Source of the DNA: Allomyces arbusculus | Lineage: Eukaryota > Blastocladiomycota > Blastocladiomycetes > Blastocladiales > Blastocladiaceae | Assembly: GCA_027604705.1 (NCBI GenBank) | Contig: JADHYV010000112.1 | Coordinates: forward strand, 1 to 46,663 | Direction of reading: 5' to 3' | Length of the DNA: 46,663 bases | Shown: positions 1-11,281 of the stretch, piece by piece | Position numbering within the stretch: the first letter of the stretch is position 1 | Layout: every line of letters starts with the position of its first letter | Notes under the pieces: generated by a model | Told to the model about the DNA's origin: nothing | Database searches by the model: none | Seen by the model: only the letters and a program-made list of their open reading frames with translations | Position numbers and translations under genes: made by a program

Positions 1-2008
1 GCCATGGCCGGGTCCTTCATGCTCGGCGCGACTTTCGACATGGCCGCCAAGTGGTAGACGTAGTCGACGCCCTGGACTGCCTGCAAGATCGTGTCCTGGT
101 CCATGATATCGCCATAGACAAACTCGACGTTCGGGTGCGTGACCAGGTGCGCGATATTGTGCAGGTAACCCGTCGCCAAATTGTCCAGAATCCGCACCTT
201 GTAACCCAGCGACAGCAACCGCTCAACCAGGTGCGACCCGATAAACCCGGACCCGCCCGTGACCAACGCCGTGGTCCCCTCGGCAATCTTCGGCTCCGAC
301 CGGTGGAACGGTACGTTACTGCATGGGTCGAGCCCCAAAACCCCCGTCGCGGGGGCCGTCACGGGCGGCGGGACCGGGTAGTCCAACCAGTGCCCGGACT
401 CGACGGGCACCTGGTCGGCCGGCCGAAGGCGGAAATTGCCCGGAGCGGCGCGCGGGACTTGGGCGGCGGTCACACACAGGAGGACGAGGGACGCGATCGC
501 GAGCAGCCACGCGACGAGCGCCGACCCAGTAGTGCGGGAGGCGGAGTTGGACGCGGAGGCCGGGCGCGGGAGCGAGGGCGTGTCGTCGCCGAGATCCGAC
601 GCCGAGTGGTCCGAGAGCGGCACGGATTCTGGGGCCGACGCCGACGCGAGCACGTCGCCGTTGCGCATGGGGGACCCGGCGCGCGTGGTGCCGGACGCGG
701 TAGTGGCGGCACGCGACGCGAGGACGGCCGTCGGGACGACGAGCAGGAGCGCGGCAATTGCGACGCCGACGCGCGCTGCACCGGTGACGAACGGCACCGA
801 CCACGCGGCGGTGGTACCCGCCGCGACGGCGAGCGACGTCTGGACGAGGGCCGAGCGCACGGCGCGAGAGGTGCCCGCTGTGGACGCGGCCCATTTGGCG
901 ACAACAGTGGCAATGGCGAGGGTCGCGACATTGGCGGCCGTGTAGGTTGCAGATTTCGCGGGCACTCCCGTCGCGGCGACAACGAGGCCGAGGATCAGGG
1001 TCGCGAGGAAAATGGGCGGAATCGAGACGCGTGTGGGTTCGCTGGATGGACCCGGTGCAGTCTTGGTGGAGGTCGCGTAGGTGGTGACGACGGCGGCGAG
1101 CAGCGCGACGAGAGCAGCGCCCGCATGCAGCGGGTAAGTGGGCCAGTAGATGGCGACGAGACTGTTCACGGGAGAAGAAGTGAGATCTCGCACGTGTTCG
1201 AAAAGAGCTGGAAAGTGGCCAACGTACGTGACAATCGACACGAGGTGCGCGAGCCGCATCCACGGAGGCAGCCTGCCGAGGTTGCTCACGAGCATGCGCG
1301 CCATCGACGGTGAGTAACTCTGCGTCTGTGCTTGCTGCTGCTGCATCGACCACGGCTCTTCCTTGTCGTCGCCCGCGAGCCCGTGGTACTTTGCACTGGC
1401 CGACCCCGAGTCGGCGGTTGCGTGCAGGGCCAGCTACGGTCCCGAAACACGCGGTGAGACTGCTGCACGGCGATCAGGCGCGGCATCACCTTTGCAAAAA
1501 TACACGTACCATCATCACGGCAAACACAACACTCGGGTGTACGACGGTCAGGGCTGCGTGGTAGGCGAGCACGGCCGCGGCCATGGCAGCGCTCTTGGCG
1601 AGCGTCGCGAGCCATCCGGGCGGGCCGGCGGACGCGCGTCGGACGGCTGAGCTGCCGCGCGAGACGAGCCGGGTCACGAGCGCGAGCGCGGCGAGTGACG
1701 CGACCGAGACGAGCGCGAGCGTGCTGGCGTCGCGCCAGCGGATCACCGAGGGCGCGGCATGGCCGGCGGTGGCGAGCAGGAGGGTCAGGAGGCTAGTCGC
1801 GGTCAAGCGCGCGGTCGGATCAGTCAGCGCGCAGTGCGTTTTGGCAAGAAGTGAGAGAGAGCACATACAGCGAGTGTGCAATCCCCGCTACGACAGCAGC
1901 GGTGCCAGCAACGGCGGGCGTGTAGCTGGCGGCGACCATGGCGGCAAGGGGCGGTTGGCGCGCGTGCGCGAGTCGGTTGAGCGCCGGCGGGACCGTGGCG
2001 GCGTCCAT
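1..2008 (-). CDS. Polytopic membrane protein fused to NAD-dependent sugar epimerase/dehydratase (3' end beyond window)
   Basis: Three exons read leftward: 2008-1869, 1792-1510 and 1319 to the window edge, with donors GTATGT and GTACGT, acceptors CTAG and GCAG, and reading phases that match at both junctions. About 580 residues are visible. Residues 20-470 are rich in Ala, Val and Leu and contain roughly eight or nine hydrophobic segments. At about residue 490 a Rossmann NAD-binding motif begins (TGGSGFIGSHLVERL), followed by LDNLATG, YGDIMD and VYHLAAMSKV, as in UDP-sugar 4-epimerases and related short-chain dehydrogenases of the extended type. The catalytic YxxxK lies outside the window. Soluble epimerases lack such a membrane region, so the enzyme may be tethered to the ER or Golgi; that is inference. 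The start at 2008 is the first plausible Met of the exon; a second Met lies at residue 24. I do not recognise the membrane region as a known transporter family. Confidence 0.75.
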
Positions 2009-2642
2009 GGGCCGACGTGGTGGTGTCGTGGCCGCGTCGGTCGGTCCGGCCGCGAGCGAGCAGATCAGGCAGCAGTCGCGCGCTCGGCGTTGCACGGGTG
2101 GGTTCGAGCGCGGCGACGACGGGGGCAGCGTGCAGGAAGAGGTGGCCGTGGGCCGCGCGCGAGAGCGAGCGGGAGCGAGCGGGAGCGAGGGCGGTTGCGC
2201 AGTGCGGGGGAGCGGGCGAGCGGGCGGCCACGACGCGGGCACGAGCGGGTCGACGGCGGCGGGGGCGTGTGCTGCGGAACGGGGGGCGGGCAGCGGCAGG
2301 CGGGCCGGCCTGACGCTGACCGGCCAAGCGTGGGAGACGGGAGACGCGCTGTCGAAGACACACGTGCCGCAGGCGTGCGACCCGCCCGGGGCTGCACGGC
2401 GCACGCGACCGCGCTGGAAGTCTTCTCACGCCCAGACGACCGCGATGACGCGCCTTGGCCGGCTTCACGGCCACCGCTCGACCGCGCGTCGCTGCGAGCA
2501 GCATCGCCGCCACTCCCCGCCCATCCCACGATCCGCGCAACGCACAAACCAAAACTGTTACCACCAACCAGTCCAGCCGGACCGCCGTGCCGCGCCGCGC
2601 TCCTGATCCGTTCCCATCCATGGCACAGAACACAGCTTCTTC

Positions 2643-2674
<32 letters not shown>

Positions 2675-2729
2675 GCAACAACAACAACAACAACAACAAC
2701 TGAAAACGATTTCATCTCCTCCCCCCAAC
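2009..2729. other. Intergenic region with CAA microsatellite
   Basis: This stretch separates the start of the membrane-epimerase gene from the stop of the large minus-strand gene to its right. It should hold the epimerase promoter and the 3' UTR of the neighbour. Apart from the CAA repeat at 2643-2701 I see no gene in it; open frames here are Arg/Ala-rich products of high GC. Confidence 0.6.
2643..2701. repeat. CAA/TTG trinucleotide microsatellite
   Basis: About eighteen CAA units with one CAG interruption near the middle. On the minus strand it is a TTG run starting about 30 nt after the stop codon of the 2730-6995 gene, so it probably lies in that gene's 3' UTR and is not translated. Confidence 0.95.
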
Positions 2730-5700
2730 TCATTGCGGCGACCACGCCTGCGCGCCGCCGACACCCGCGACGGGCGCCGCAACCGGCTGCATCCCGCCGC
2801 CCCCTCCATTCGCCGCCGACGTGACGGCCGCTGCCCACGCAGCATGGTCGTGCGCGGCATATCCACCCGCACCATCCGCCCCCCACGCGCTTGCGTGTGG
2901 CGGCGGGTGCGGGATCGGCACGGGCCCCATGGCCACATGATGATGCCCGGCATGCACATGCGGATGCACGTGCCGCGGCGGCGCAGCGTGCGGCGCGTGG
3001 TGGTGGTGCCCGTGGTGCCCCATTACTGGCGGCGGCGGCGGCGGCGGCGGCGGCCCGGCAAGTCGCGCCGCGGCCTCGCTCATCCACGCATTCCCGGGGG
3101 CCTCCATCCACATCCCGAGTCCGTGCGGGTGCGCGTGGTGGTGGTGGTGCGTATGCTGTGGCGGCGGTGGGGGAGCGCGCGCATGGTGCGGGTGCGGTAA
3201 GGGCATCGGTACGGCCGCGTGAAGAACGTTCGCGGGCGCGAGCGGCGTGAGCATGCTGGTGCGCGGGCCTGGCGTGTGCCACATGCCCGCGGGCGCGAGC
3301 GGCGGGCCGGGTGGGGCGGCTGCGGGCGGAGCCGGGGATGGCGGCGACGGCGGCGGCGGCGCGGCGGCCGGGGCGACGGGCGCAGGGGCCTTGTCGACGG
3401 GTGGGCCCGGCGGGGAAGCTGAGGTGGCCGGGACGACGACGGCGGCAGCAGCAGCAGCGGTGGAGGTCGCAGGGGTACTGGCGGAACTCGCGGTCGCGTT
3501 TGCGGCAGCGGTGGACGACCGCGCGGCCTGTGTCCGCGAGCGCGTGGGCGCCCTGGACGATCCCGATCCCAATCCCGCGCTCGTCGGTGCGGTCGTACTT
3601 GCCGCGGTGGTTGTGGCCGTACTCGTCGCCGTCTCCCCCGCTCCGGCCGTACCACTACCACCACTCCCCGTCGCGTTACTCGGCGCGGCCACTTCAATCT
3701 CCACCATTTTCGCAATCTCAATCGGCGTATCGCCAATCGCGTACCGCGCACACACCTCCACATCAATCGACTGCCTCGCCAAATTCGCCGCCGGGTTCCT
3801 GGCCCTCAAAACCCCCTGGTCCCACTCGAGCCACGGCGGCAACCAGGGCGAATCAAACTCGGCCTTCGGCGCCTTCACCTGCGGGTCCCAGATCCTCGGC
3901 TCCCACTGCCAGCTGGGCCCGCCCGGGATAATTGGCGGGGGCACGGCACCGACAATCTTGCGTTCAAACGCGGCAAATTCCCAGGACCATGGGTCGTCGC
4001 CGGCCCAGTTCTCGTCGTCGGTGAGGTCGTCGTTCGACTCATCCATATCGACGTCGTGGTCGCCACCGCCATCCGGATGGTGGTCGGCGTCAGCGACGGC
4101 CACGATCTGGTCCCAGGCGGGGACGGCCCCCTTGCGCTGCCGCCGCGCGAGCACCGACCAGATGTGCGATCCTTTGGTCTTGGTCTTGCGCCCGTCCACG
4201 TTGAACCGCCGAATGAACCGGTTGTTCCACAGGTACACCTTGATTTTACGCGCCGACAGCGTCCACGGGCCCGTGGCGGCCGCGGCGGCCGCAGCAGCAG
4301 CAGCAGCAGCCGCGGCCGCCGCGTACGCGTAGGAACTGCCCGACAGCGGGCACGCGCCGGGGGCGAGCGCGGCGGCAACGGCGGCCGCAGCGGGGTTCGG
4401 CGGTGGGCAGCCGCAGGTCGAGTGCACGGCGGCGGCCGCAAGCGCCGACGGCGACGGCGCGAGCGATGAGGTACCGGACCCGCCGCGCATCAAGCCGGCG
4501 GCTGAGAGCGCTTCCGTGAACGCGTTGGTGAACGCCTGGATCCGAAAACTGACGGGCTTGAATTCGGCGGGCGGCGCGTCGCCATTCGCGGCGGTCGTGG
4601 ACGTGGCCGCGGTGGTCGTTCCGGACGACGACCCGTTCCCGTTCGTACCCACATCATCTGCTGCCGCCGCGGCGGTAGTACTGCTCTCCCCGTCGTCCCC
4701 GGCCGTCGCCAAATCCACCAACCGCTTGGCCATTTGCGTCTGGTGAATCGGGTCCCCCTTGGCATCCGTCGCGTGCACGGCGCCACAGAGCACCCGCAGG
4801 TATGCCCAGAACACGACATCAATCTCGGCGACCAACGCCGCGGGCAACTGCGACGGTCCCGTCGCAATCGTATGCTGCTGAATCTGTGTCGCCGGCACCA
4901 GTTGCGTCATGGCCGTACGTACGCGGTCGGCCTCGGGCGCGTGCGGGTCCGTGCATTGCGCGAGTTGTGCTGCCAGCCGGCGGTACCGCGATCGCATGTG
5001 CCGCGCGACGCGCGCGACTTCGAGCGCGAACCGCGAGTGCGCACCGACCGACGCGGCGGCCGCGGTTTGCGCGCCGGAACCAGAGGTACCGGAGGTGCGG
5101 GGCGCCGAGGAGGTCGAGGCAGATCGGGTCGCCACGGTCGCGCGCGACGTGGGCGCAGAGGTGCTAGGCGGTGGAGGGGCCGGGAGCGCGGAAGACCGCG
5201 CGGGCGGCGGCAGCGGGGTTGGGACGACGGGCGGGGCGGCCGTTGCGGGGATAGTCGCTGGCGCAGCGGTGACGGCTGGACCCATGAGCTGGTGCGTCCC
5301 GAGTGCCGGTGGCGCAGCAGGGGCACCGCCAGCCGGCCCGAGCAGGGCCTGCCAGTCGGCGGGCGCTGCGGGCGCCATCCATGCGGTCGACGCGGCGGCG
5401 GTGGTCGTCGTCGTGACGACGACAGGTGGTGCGGGCACGTGGTGGTGGTGATGTCCGTCGAGGAACGCGCCCACGTGTGCGAGCATGGCGTCAACGTCCA
5501 TGTTATCGTGCGGCGGCGGCGGGGGAGGAGGAGGCGCGTCCATTTGCGCGGCCGAAGCGGAGCAAGCGGAGCCCGCAGTAGTAGTTGTGTCGAGCACGTA
5601 TTCGGGCAATGACGGCAGCGACCCGAACGGGGTCGCGACCGAGGGCGTCGACGACCACGACGATGCGGCCGCTGCAGCCGCTGCAGCCGCGAGTGCCGCA

Positions 5701-6995
5701 TCGGTCGGAGCCGACCCAGCAAGTGGCGGCGGGAGGAACGGCATCGTCGATGACCCAGCGGCCATGATCGGGACCGCGATCGGCATCGTCCCCGCCGCGG
5801 CAGCAGCGGCCGGATCGATGCCCGCAGACGGCGGGCTCTGGACGAGCGAGACGGCGTTCATGGGCGCGAGCAACGCGGGTGAGGTGAGCGGCATCGACGT
5901 GGTCGCAGGGTTGGGCCGTGCTGCACCCGCAGCAGCCGCCGCGCGCAAGAGGACGGCGGGTGGGGGCGATCCGGTACGCGACCGCTTGCGCTGCAAGCGC
6001 GCCGGGACGGACGTGGGCGCCGTGGGCGCGAGTGCGTGCGCGGGCGAGGCCGACCCGGATCCGGTGCGCGTCGCGGCAGTCGGGACGGCGGTGGCCATGG
6101 TGAGCATGTCGAGCATGGGCGAGGGCGCGGCCGCGGTGCTGGTCATGGACGCCGTCGGGGCGGACATGGTGGCCGGCGCGCCGGCTTGCGCGTCGTTGGG
6201 CGGCGGGGCGGCGTTGGTGAGGACGCTGGCAGCAACGGCAGGCGGCAAGTTCTGTTGTCGGCGAGGGCGCGCAAGGAGTCAGAGTCCGGTCCAAGTCCAC
6301 CAGCGTCGCGTCGCGTCGCGCCGTGTCGCGTCACTGCGATGGCCCAACGGCCGGCCTGCTCAGCGCCCTGCTGCGACGGCACCAGCACCAGCACCGCACC
6401 ACGCAAGCGACGCGCGGGCGCAGTGCTGATTGCGGGCCGCCACCCCACCATGCGCGCGCCAGCCGAGCACGGGCCCATGACCGCGCACGGGCCATTGGCG
6501 GCGGGCGGGTGCCCGTGTCGCGCAGCAGCGGCGGTGGCGACGTTCGGGGCGGGGGCGCGTGGCGCGCAACGTGCATCGCCGTGCATGACGGCCAAGAAGG
6601 CCGGCGTGGGGCAGCGCGTGGAGGAACCGTACCAGGTGCTCGATGCGCGCGCGCACGTCGTGCACAAACTTGACGGTCGCGACGAGCTCCTCGAGGTCGG
6701 CAAACGCGGCCGAGACCGAGGTCGCGTCGGCGCGGGCCAGATGCGCGCGGGCGCTCTCGGCGAGGTGCACGAGCCGGTCGAACGGCGAGGCAACGGCGCC
6801 CGCGGCCGCGGCGGCAGCGGCAGCAGCGGCAGCGGCATCGCGCGCTGTGGGCGCCGGCGAAAGGCCCGCGGTCGGCGGCAAGGGGCCCGAAGCGGATGCA
6901 GGAGCGGGCGTCGGCGAGGCCATCGCAGGTGGTGGTCGATGCGCGGGCGCGGGCAGCAGGGTGCGGTGCCGCTTCGAGGGCCCCCAGGCGGACAC
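2730..6995 (-). CDS. Large low-complexity, probably nuclear protein with conserved Trp-rich block
   Basis: Two exons: 6995-6633 and 6251-2730, about 1294 aa. The second frame has no ATG at its left end but opens straight after an AACAG acceptor with a CTGAC branch site about 30 nt upstream; the first exon ends at a GTACGG donor in matching phase. Residues 1-121 include an Ala run and a helical stretch (FADLEELVATVKFVHDV). Around residue 789 is a basic block (KIKVYLWNNRFIRRFNVDG, then RKTKTKGSHIW), and at 865-951 a Trp-rich block (PWSWEF, PSWQWEPRIWDP, PPWLEWD). The rest is Ala, Pro, Thr, Ser and His runs, including a long poly-Ala tract and a His/Pro-rich C-terminus. The pattern suggests a DNA-binding or transcription-related protein, but I do not recognise the family. 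An ATG-initiated form starting inside exon 2 is possible. Confidence 0.7.
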
Positions 6996-7849
6996 GGCGG
7001 CGGCGGGCCGCTTGCAGCGAGCCGTGGGCGGCGGCGGGTCGCGGCGTGGGCCGGCGTACTGGGTCGCGCGCCGCGACGTCGTGGCGGGCGCGAGCGGAGC
7101 GCGCGGTCGAGCAGGCGGACGGCAGACGGCAGACGGCAGAGGGCGCGGCCGTTGGGTCGGGCGGGGAGAGAGCGCGCGCAGGCGGGCACGGCGGGGAGCG
7201 GCGGCAGTTGGTCAGCGCGCCGCGGGCATGGCGATCTGGTCCCGGTCGAGGCGACAGTCTGTTGGCCGTGGTGGTGGTGGAGGAGATGTGCGTGGTGCGT
7301 GGTGCGCCGAGCTGGCAGGACTCGACTTGCACCGTGTGCCCCGACAACGTGGTGGACCGCGCAGGGGTTGCGCGCAAAGAGGCAAGTGGCGCGGACCCTG
7401 CTGCCAGTCAGCAGCGTCGGCCCAGACCTGCGCTTCTGCGTGCCCTGGCCCGCCGTTGGCGCGCACTCCTTCTACGGGCTGGAGCACGTGGTCGGTTGGC
7501 CCCCGCTGCGCCACACCCAGGCCCCCACCGCACCACGTGCACATGGCACGCCTGACACCGCAGATCCACCGCACCGCACCTCCACCACCTCCTCCACCAC
7601 CGCAAATCAGTCGGCGGTTCGTGCATGCCGATCAACACAGTTCGTCCACAGCGACTGCTCGTCGACGAAGACCTGCACCATCGCCTTGATTCCCTGCAAA
7701 CGCAACCGATTCTTGACTAGGCGCACTCGACGCTCCTGCACCTGCTGCAACCGCTGCTGCCCACCCTTCTGCGACGCTCGGCGCCGTTCTCAACTTGCCG
7801 CTGCAAGCCCTGCTGCTTCATCTTCAACCCACCAACCAAACCAACCATC
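6996..7849. other. Divergent intergenic region
   Basis: This 0.85 kb separates two divergently transcribed genes, the low-complexity nuclear protein (leftward) and the HMG-box gene (rightward), so it should contain both promoters. The last 250 bases before the HMG start are C/T-rich, typical of a leader. I see no convincing gene in it. Confidence 0.5.
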
Positions 7850-8744
7850 ATGTTCCTCTGCCGCTCCCTCCGCGCTCTCGCTCCTCTCGCCGTGCCGCGG
7901 CCTGTCGCCGCCATCGCCGCCGTTCGCGGTAACGATCAATGCTCAACCACAACCAACGCTGCTTGCACGCATAACGGCCCCAATTCTCATGTCATCCCCA
8001 TATGCCGCAACTTGTCGATAGCTGTGCACCACGATGTGACGCCCGCCCCGGAGCCGCCCAAGCGCCAGGGCAAGGTGTGTTGCCGTTACCGGCATACGAT
8101 CACTCACTTGTTCAAGCAATTGCTCACCTGTCCAGTCATGTCCGCATTTCGTAGAACTCCTTCAGTCTCTACATTGGCGACCAGGCCGACAAGAGGCCCG
8201 CCGGCATTTCGAGCCAGGACTGGATGTCGGAGCTCGGCCGCCGCTGGCGCGCCATGCCCGAATTCGGTACGCCCTCACTTGTTCTGCCTGCACTCTGTTC
8301 CATCACGGCTCCTGATTCACCCATGATCCCTCACCTCCAGAGCGCAAGCGCTACGAGCGCAAGCTTGCTGAACTCAAGGTACAGCACCAGCAGCTGCTCG
8401 ACGAGTACCACCGCACCTACACGCCTGCGCAAATCGCGGCCCGCGAAATGATCATGGCGCAGGCCGCCGCCGAAAAGCTGGCCAAGCGCGCCAAGCGTGT
8501 CGCCAAAAAGGAGAACCCGCAGGCCAAGACGTCGTTTACGCACTTCATGATGCATGTGCGGTCGACGCTGCCGGCCGACCAGGGCAAGTACATGCCCAAC
8601 GTGGCCAAGCTCGCGAGCGCGCAGTGGGCGCAAATGTCGGAGGAGGACAAGGCCCCGTGGATCGCCAAAGCCCAGGACGAGAAGAATGCGCTCGCGATTG
8701 CCAAGGCGATCAACGCGCCTGCGACGCCGGCCGAGGAGAAGTAG
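7850..8744 (+). CDS. Mitochondrial double HMG-box protein (Abf2/TFAM-like)
   Basis: Four exons: 7850-7928, 8022-8074, 8155-8266 and 8341-8744, giving 215 aa; every junction keeps phase and joins recognisable motif parts. The first 27 residues (MFLCRSLRALAPLAVPRPV) are basic, hydrophobic and free of acidic residues, like a mitochondrial presequence. HMG box 1 covers about residues 40-105 (SFSLYI, DWMSELGRRWRAMPEFERKRYE, split by the last intron). HMG box 2 covers about 138-205 (TSFTHFMMHVR, LASAQWAQMSEEDKAPWIAKA). Two boxes behind a presequence is the layout of Abf2 and TFAM, which coat and bend mitochondrial DNA. The family call is firm; the mitochondrial location is inferred from the N-terminus. 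An AATAAA lies 102 nt past the stop. Confidence 0.88.
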
Positions 8745-8845
8745 AGGTAGACCTTTGTTTTGCGTGTAGTTGCGGATTTCGCTCATTCATTACTTTGTTC
8801 CACTTTGGCGTTTTTCATTTTGTGTGTGTGCTGCCGTTTTCTTGC

Positions 8846-8851
8846 AATAAA
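8846..8851 (+). terminator. Candidate poly(A) signal of the HMG-box gene
   Basis: A canonical AATAAA hexamer 102 nt downstream of the stop, followed by pyrimidine-rich sequence. It sits in the 344-base gap between the HMG gene and the ECHDC1-like gene on the same strand; nothing else is apparent in that gap. Confidence 0.55.
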
Positions 8852-9088
8852 CCCTTTCCCCCTCGTCCTCGTCACCGTTCACGAGCGTGTTGGTCTGGTC
8901 ATGTCGAAGGGAATGACCGGCAACGATGGGATGGCCGGAGGAAACCGCAACCAGGTCGCTCGGTCCTGGTGCAAGTTGTTCATTTTTCAATCATCTCGCC
9001 CGCCTCTTCTCCTCTCCCCAACTTCATTGTCGACACCAACTTGGACCTCACGCCCAACCATCCACCAACGCGCAACACGTCCGCAACC

Positions 9089-10446
9089 ATGTCCACCCGC
9101 GCCGCCCTCGCCGCGACGCGCGAGTCGTTTCGCAACCTCGGTCGCGGCCAAGTGCATCTCAAGTACCATCGCCAGCTACCAGTCGCGCTCGTGCAGCTCG
9201 ACAACCCGGCCAAGCACAATGCGCTCTCCGGCCGTATGATGGCTGAACTCGCCGACTGGTGTGCATTGCGTCTCGCCTACGTCGTTTGAATTGAATGGGA
9301 GATTCACATCATGAGGCCGTGAACGTAAATACAGCGTCGACCAGCTCGACCAGCACCAGGACAAGCTCGCGGCCGTGATCTTGACGGGGACCGGATCGTC
9401 GTTCTGCACCGGGTTTGGTGCGTTGTGGGATCCCATAACTCGCCCAGATCGCTATCCATTTGGCTGATCCGACGCGACGCGGCGCGACGTTGCCAGATCT
9501 CGACGTCGCGAGCGAGCACGTCTTTGACCCAGAGTCGGGCCGCGCCATGGCCACGCTCATGCACGACTCGCTCACGCGGCTGCGCGAATTACCGCTCGTT
9601 TCGTTTGCCGCCGTCGAGGGCTATGCGATTGGGTCTGTTTTCAACCCGAATTCTCACGCGTCCTGCCCATGGTGCTCACACCCCGCATTCGTGGTAGCGG
9701 CGGCGCCGAGCTCACGACCACGACCGACTTCCGGATCGTCACGCACTCGACTCAGATCCGGTTCGTGCAGCTGAAAATGGGCGCCGCGCCAGGGTCCGTA
9801 CCTCCTCCCCGTTCCCCCTTCTCCCTCTCCCACCAACCCCTCCCTAACCCATCTCTCTTCCCTGTCGCGTAGATGGGGCGGTGGGTACCGCCTGACCCGT
9901 CTCCTCGGCCCGACCAAATCCCTGCAACTCTTCCTCTCCTGCAAGAAACTCGACGGCGACGCTGCCGTCCGGTGGGGTCTCGCGCAAACCGTCTGTCCGG
10001 CGGGCCACGCACTGCACACGGCGCTTGACACGATCAGCTCGTACCTGGGCGTCCCGCTGCCCCTTGACCACCATCCGACATCGTCGGACCGCGTGCCCGC
10101 CCGCCCGCCCGTCTCCCTCGCGCACGGGTCCCGCACGTCGTCGGGCGCCGCGGGGCTGGACACGGCGACCGCCTCGTCGGTCGAGGACCAGGCCGGGGAT
10201 GCGGCGCGTGGGGTCTGGGCGCAGTTTGCGCCGATGCGCGAGCCCGTCGGGGTGGAGGAGTACGACGGGCACAGTTTGAAGAGCGTGCGCGCGATTAAGG
10301 CCGCGGTTGTGGCCGGGGACCGCGCAGTGCGTGAGCGGGCGTTGGAGGTCGAAAGGGACGCGTTTGTCACGTGTTGGGGCAGCGAGGAGAATTTGCGGGC
10401 TTTGGAGAGGGCCGCCGCCGCCGCGGCGGGCAAGAAGAGGAAGTAG
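9089..10446 (+). CDS. ECHDC1: ECHDC1-like ethylmalonyl/methylmalonyl-CoA decarboxylase (crotonase fold)
   Basis: Five exons: 9089-9258, 9335-9417, 9497-9632, 9698-9793 and 9873-10446, 352 aa. The spliced product reads continuously through the crotonase core: LVQLDNPAKHNALSG, VILTGTGSSFCTGFDLDVAS, ATLMHDSLTRLRELPLVSFAAV, EGYAIGGGAELTTTTDF, and FVQLKMGAAPGWGGGYRL. The GGGAELTT block (about residues 130-137) forms one half of the oxyanion hole, and this order and spacing are typical of ECHDC1, a proofreading decarboxylase that removes ethylmalonyl-CoA made by promiscuous carboxylation. Two donors are unusual (GTCTGT at 9633, GTCCGT at 9794) but are forced by the protein alignment. The C-terminal 140 residues include an apparently disordered Ser/Ala stretch. 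Its stop lies only 36 bases from the stop of CTF8 on the opposite strand, so the 3' UTRs probably overlap. Confidence 0.9.
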
Positions 10447-10482
10447 GGGGAGTAGAATGAAATTAGGGATGGGTTTCTTTAT

Positions 10483-10911
10483 TTAGACGACGTTGTGCGG
10501 GCGCGACTTGAACAGGTACCGGTGCCGCACGACGCCGAGCACGTGCCATTCGCTGGGGAGGGATGCGCCGGTGTCGGGCGTGGAGGACTTTCGGAGCACG
10601 GCAAAGGGTTTTGCGCAAGGGACGAGTTTGCCGTGCAGGCGGTGGTGGCCAATTATGAGGTCCGGTGTCGTATTCGTTGGCGCGTCCTGGGATTCGTTCA
10701 TGGACCTGATCAGCTTTTCTAGCGGGTGGAGAGTGTTGGGAGCGTCGCAAGGAATCATGGTTCGTACGGCAAACCGGATCGTGCCCAGTGTCTCGCCGGC
10801 AAAGCTCGTGTCGGCACCGTCCTCGCCAGATCCTTCGAGCGTGCCTTGCAGCTCGAGCAGAACCAGGTCGCGCGGGTTACGGCTCGATAATGGAATGTAA
10901 ATTTGCGGCAT
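10483..10911 (-). CDS. CTF8: Ctf8, alternative clamp-loader (Ctf18-RFC) subunit
   Basis: Single exon, 142 aa. The N-terminus MPQIYIPL followed by PRDLVLLELQGTLE, then LGTIRF, and the C-terminal GHHRLHGKLVPCAKPFAVLRK and VLGVVRHRYLFKSRP are the hallmarks of the Ctf8 family, usually 120-140 aa. Ctf8 joins Dcc1 and Ctf18 to make a PCNA loader needed for sister-chromatid cohesion. I chose the Met at 10911 because it sits where the family starts; the frame stays open to 11010 but the extra 33 residues are not family-like. It is the downstream partner of a tail-to-tail pair with the ECHDC1-like gene. Confidence 0.9.
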   Translation of the reverse strand: MPQIYIPLSSRNPRDLVLLELQGTLEGSGEDGADTSFAGETLGTIRFAVRTMIPCDAPNTLHPLEKLIRSMNESQDAPTNTTPDLIIGHHRLHGKLVPCAKPFAVLRKSSTPDTGASLPSEWHVLGVVRHRYLFKSRPHNVV

Positions 10912-11281
10912 GTTGCGTTCAGTTCGGGCAAGCGCAAGGAAGGGTTGGACAAAAACGGTGGTTCGGAAAAGATCCAGGACTTCAACGATGTCTTTCGTCA
11001 CTTGCTCCAATCGTCCTGATCAAAATTATCCCACTGTCGCCAGCGACACTGGCGCGATGCTGTTGTCTTTCGCTGGATACGGAGGAAAAAATGCTTCTCA
11101 TGATGTATAACTATACACGCAGCAAAACGCGAGGGGAACAAGACAATGCGCAACGAATACAAAGACACGATACCGCCAAACCGACACCCATCACTGAACA
11201 AGAGACAAGAGACAATGCGCGACAGGGATATCAACTGTGCCGCGCTCGAGAATACACATGAAGCGCAACCAAAAGGGGCAT
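10912..11281. other. AT-richer intergenic region, CTF8 promoter side
   Basis: It lies between the CTF8 start and the stop of the transporter-transferase fusion, both on the minus strand. It contains a TATA-like TATAGTTATA on the minus strand near 11106-11117, about 195 nt before the CTF8 start. I see no gene. Confidence 0.5.

Noticed and set aside
51-1313. 420-codon plus-strand open frame
   Set aside because: Antisense to the epimerase gene; product is Arg/Gly-rich with no motif, whereas the minus strand carries a clear Rossmann motif.
6246-6248. TTG as start codon of the large minus-strand frame
   Set aside because: The frame opens directly after a good AACAG acceptor with a branch site, so this is an exon boundary, not a start.
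10912-11010. 33-residue N-terminal extension of CTF8
   Set aside because: Family members begin at the MPQIYIPL equivalent; the extension is unlike any Ctf8 N-terminus.
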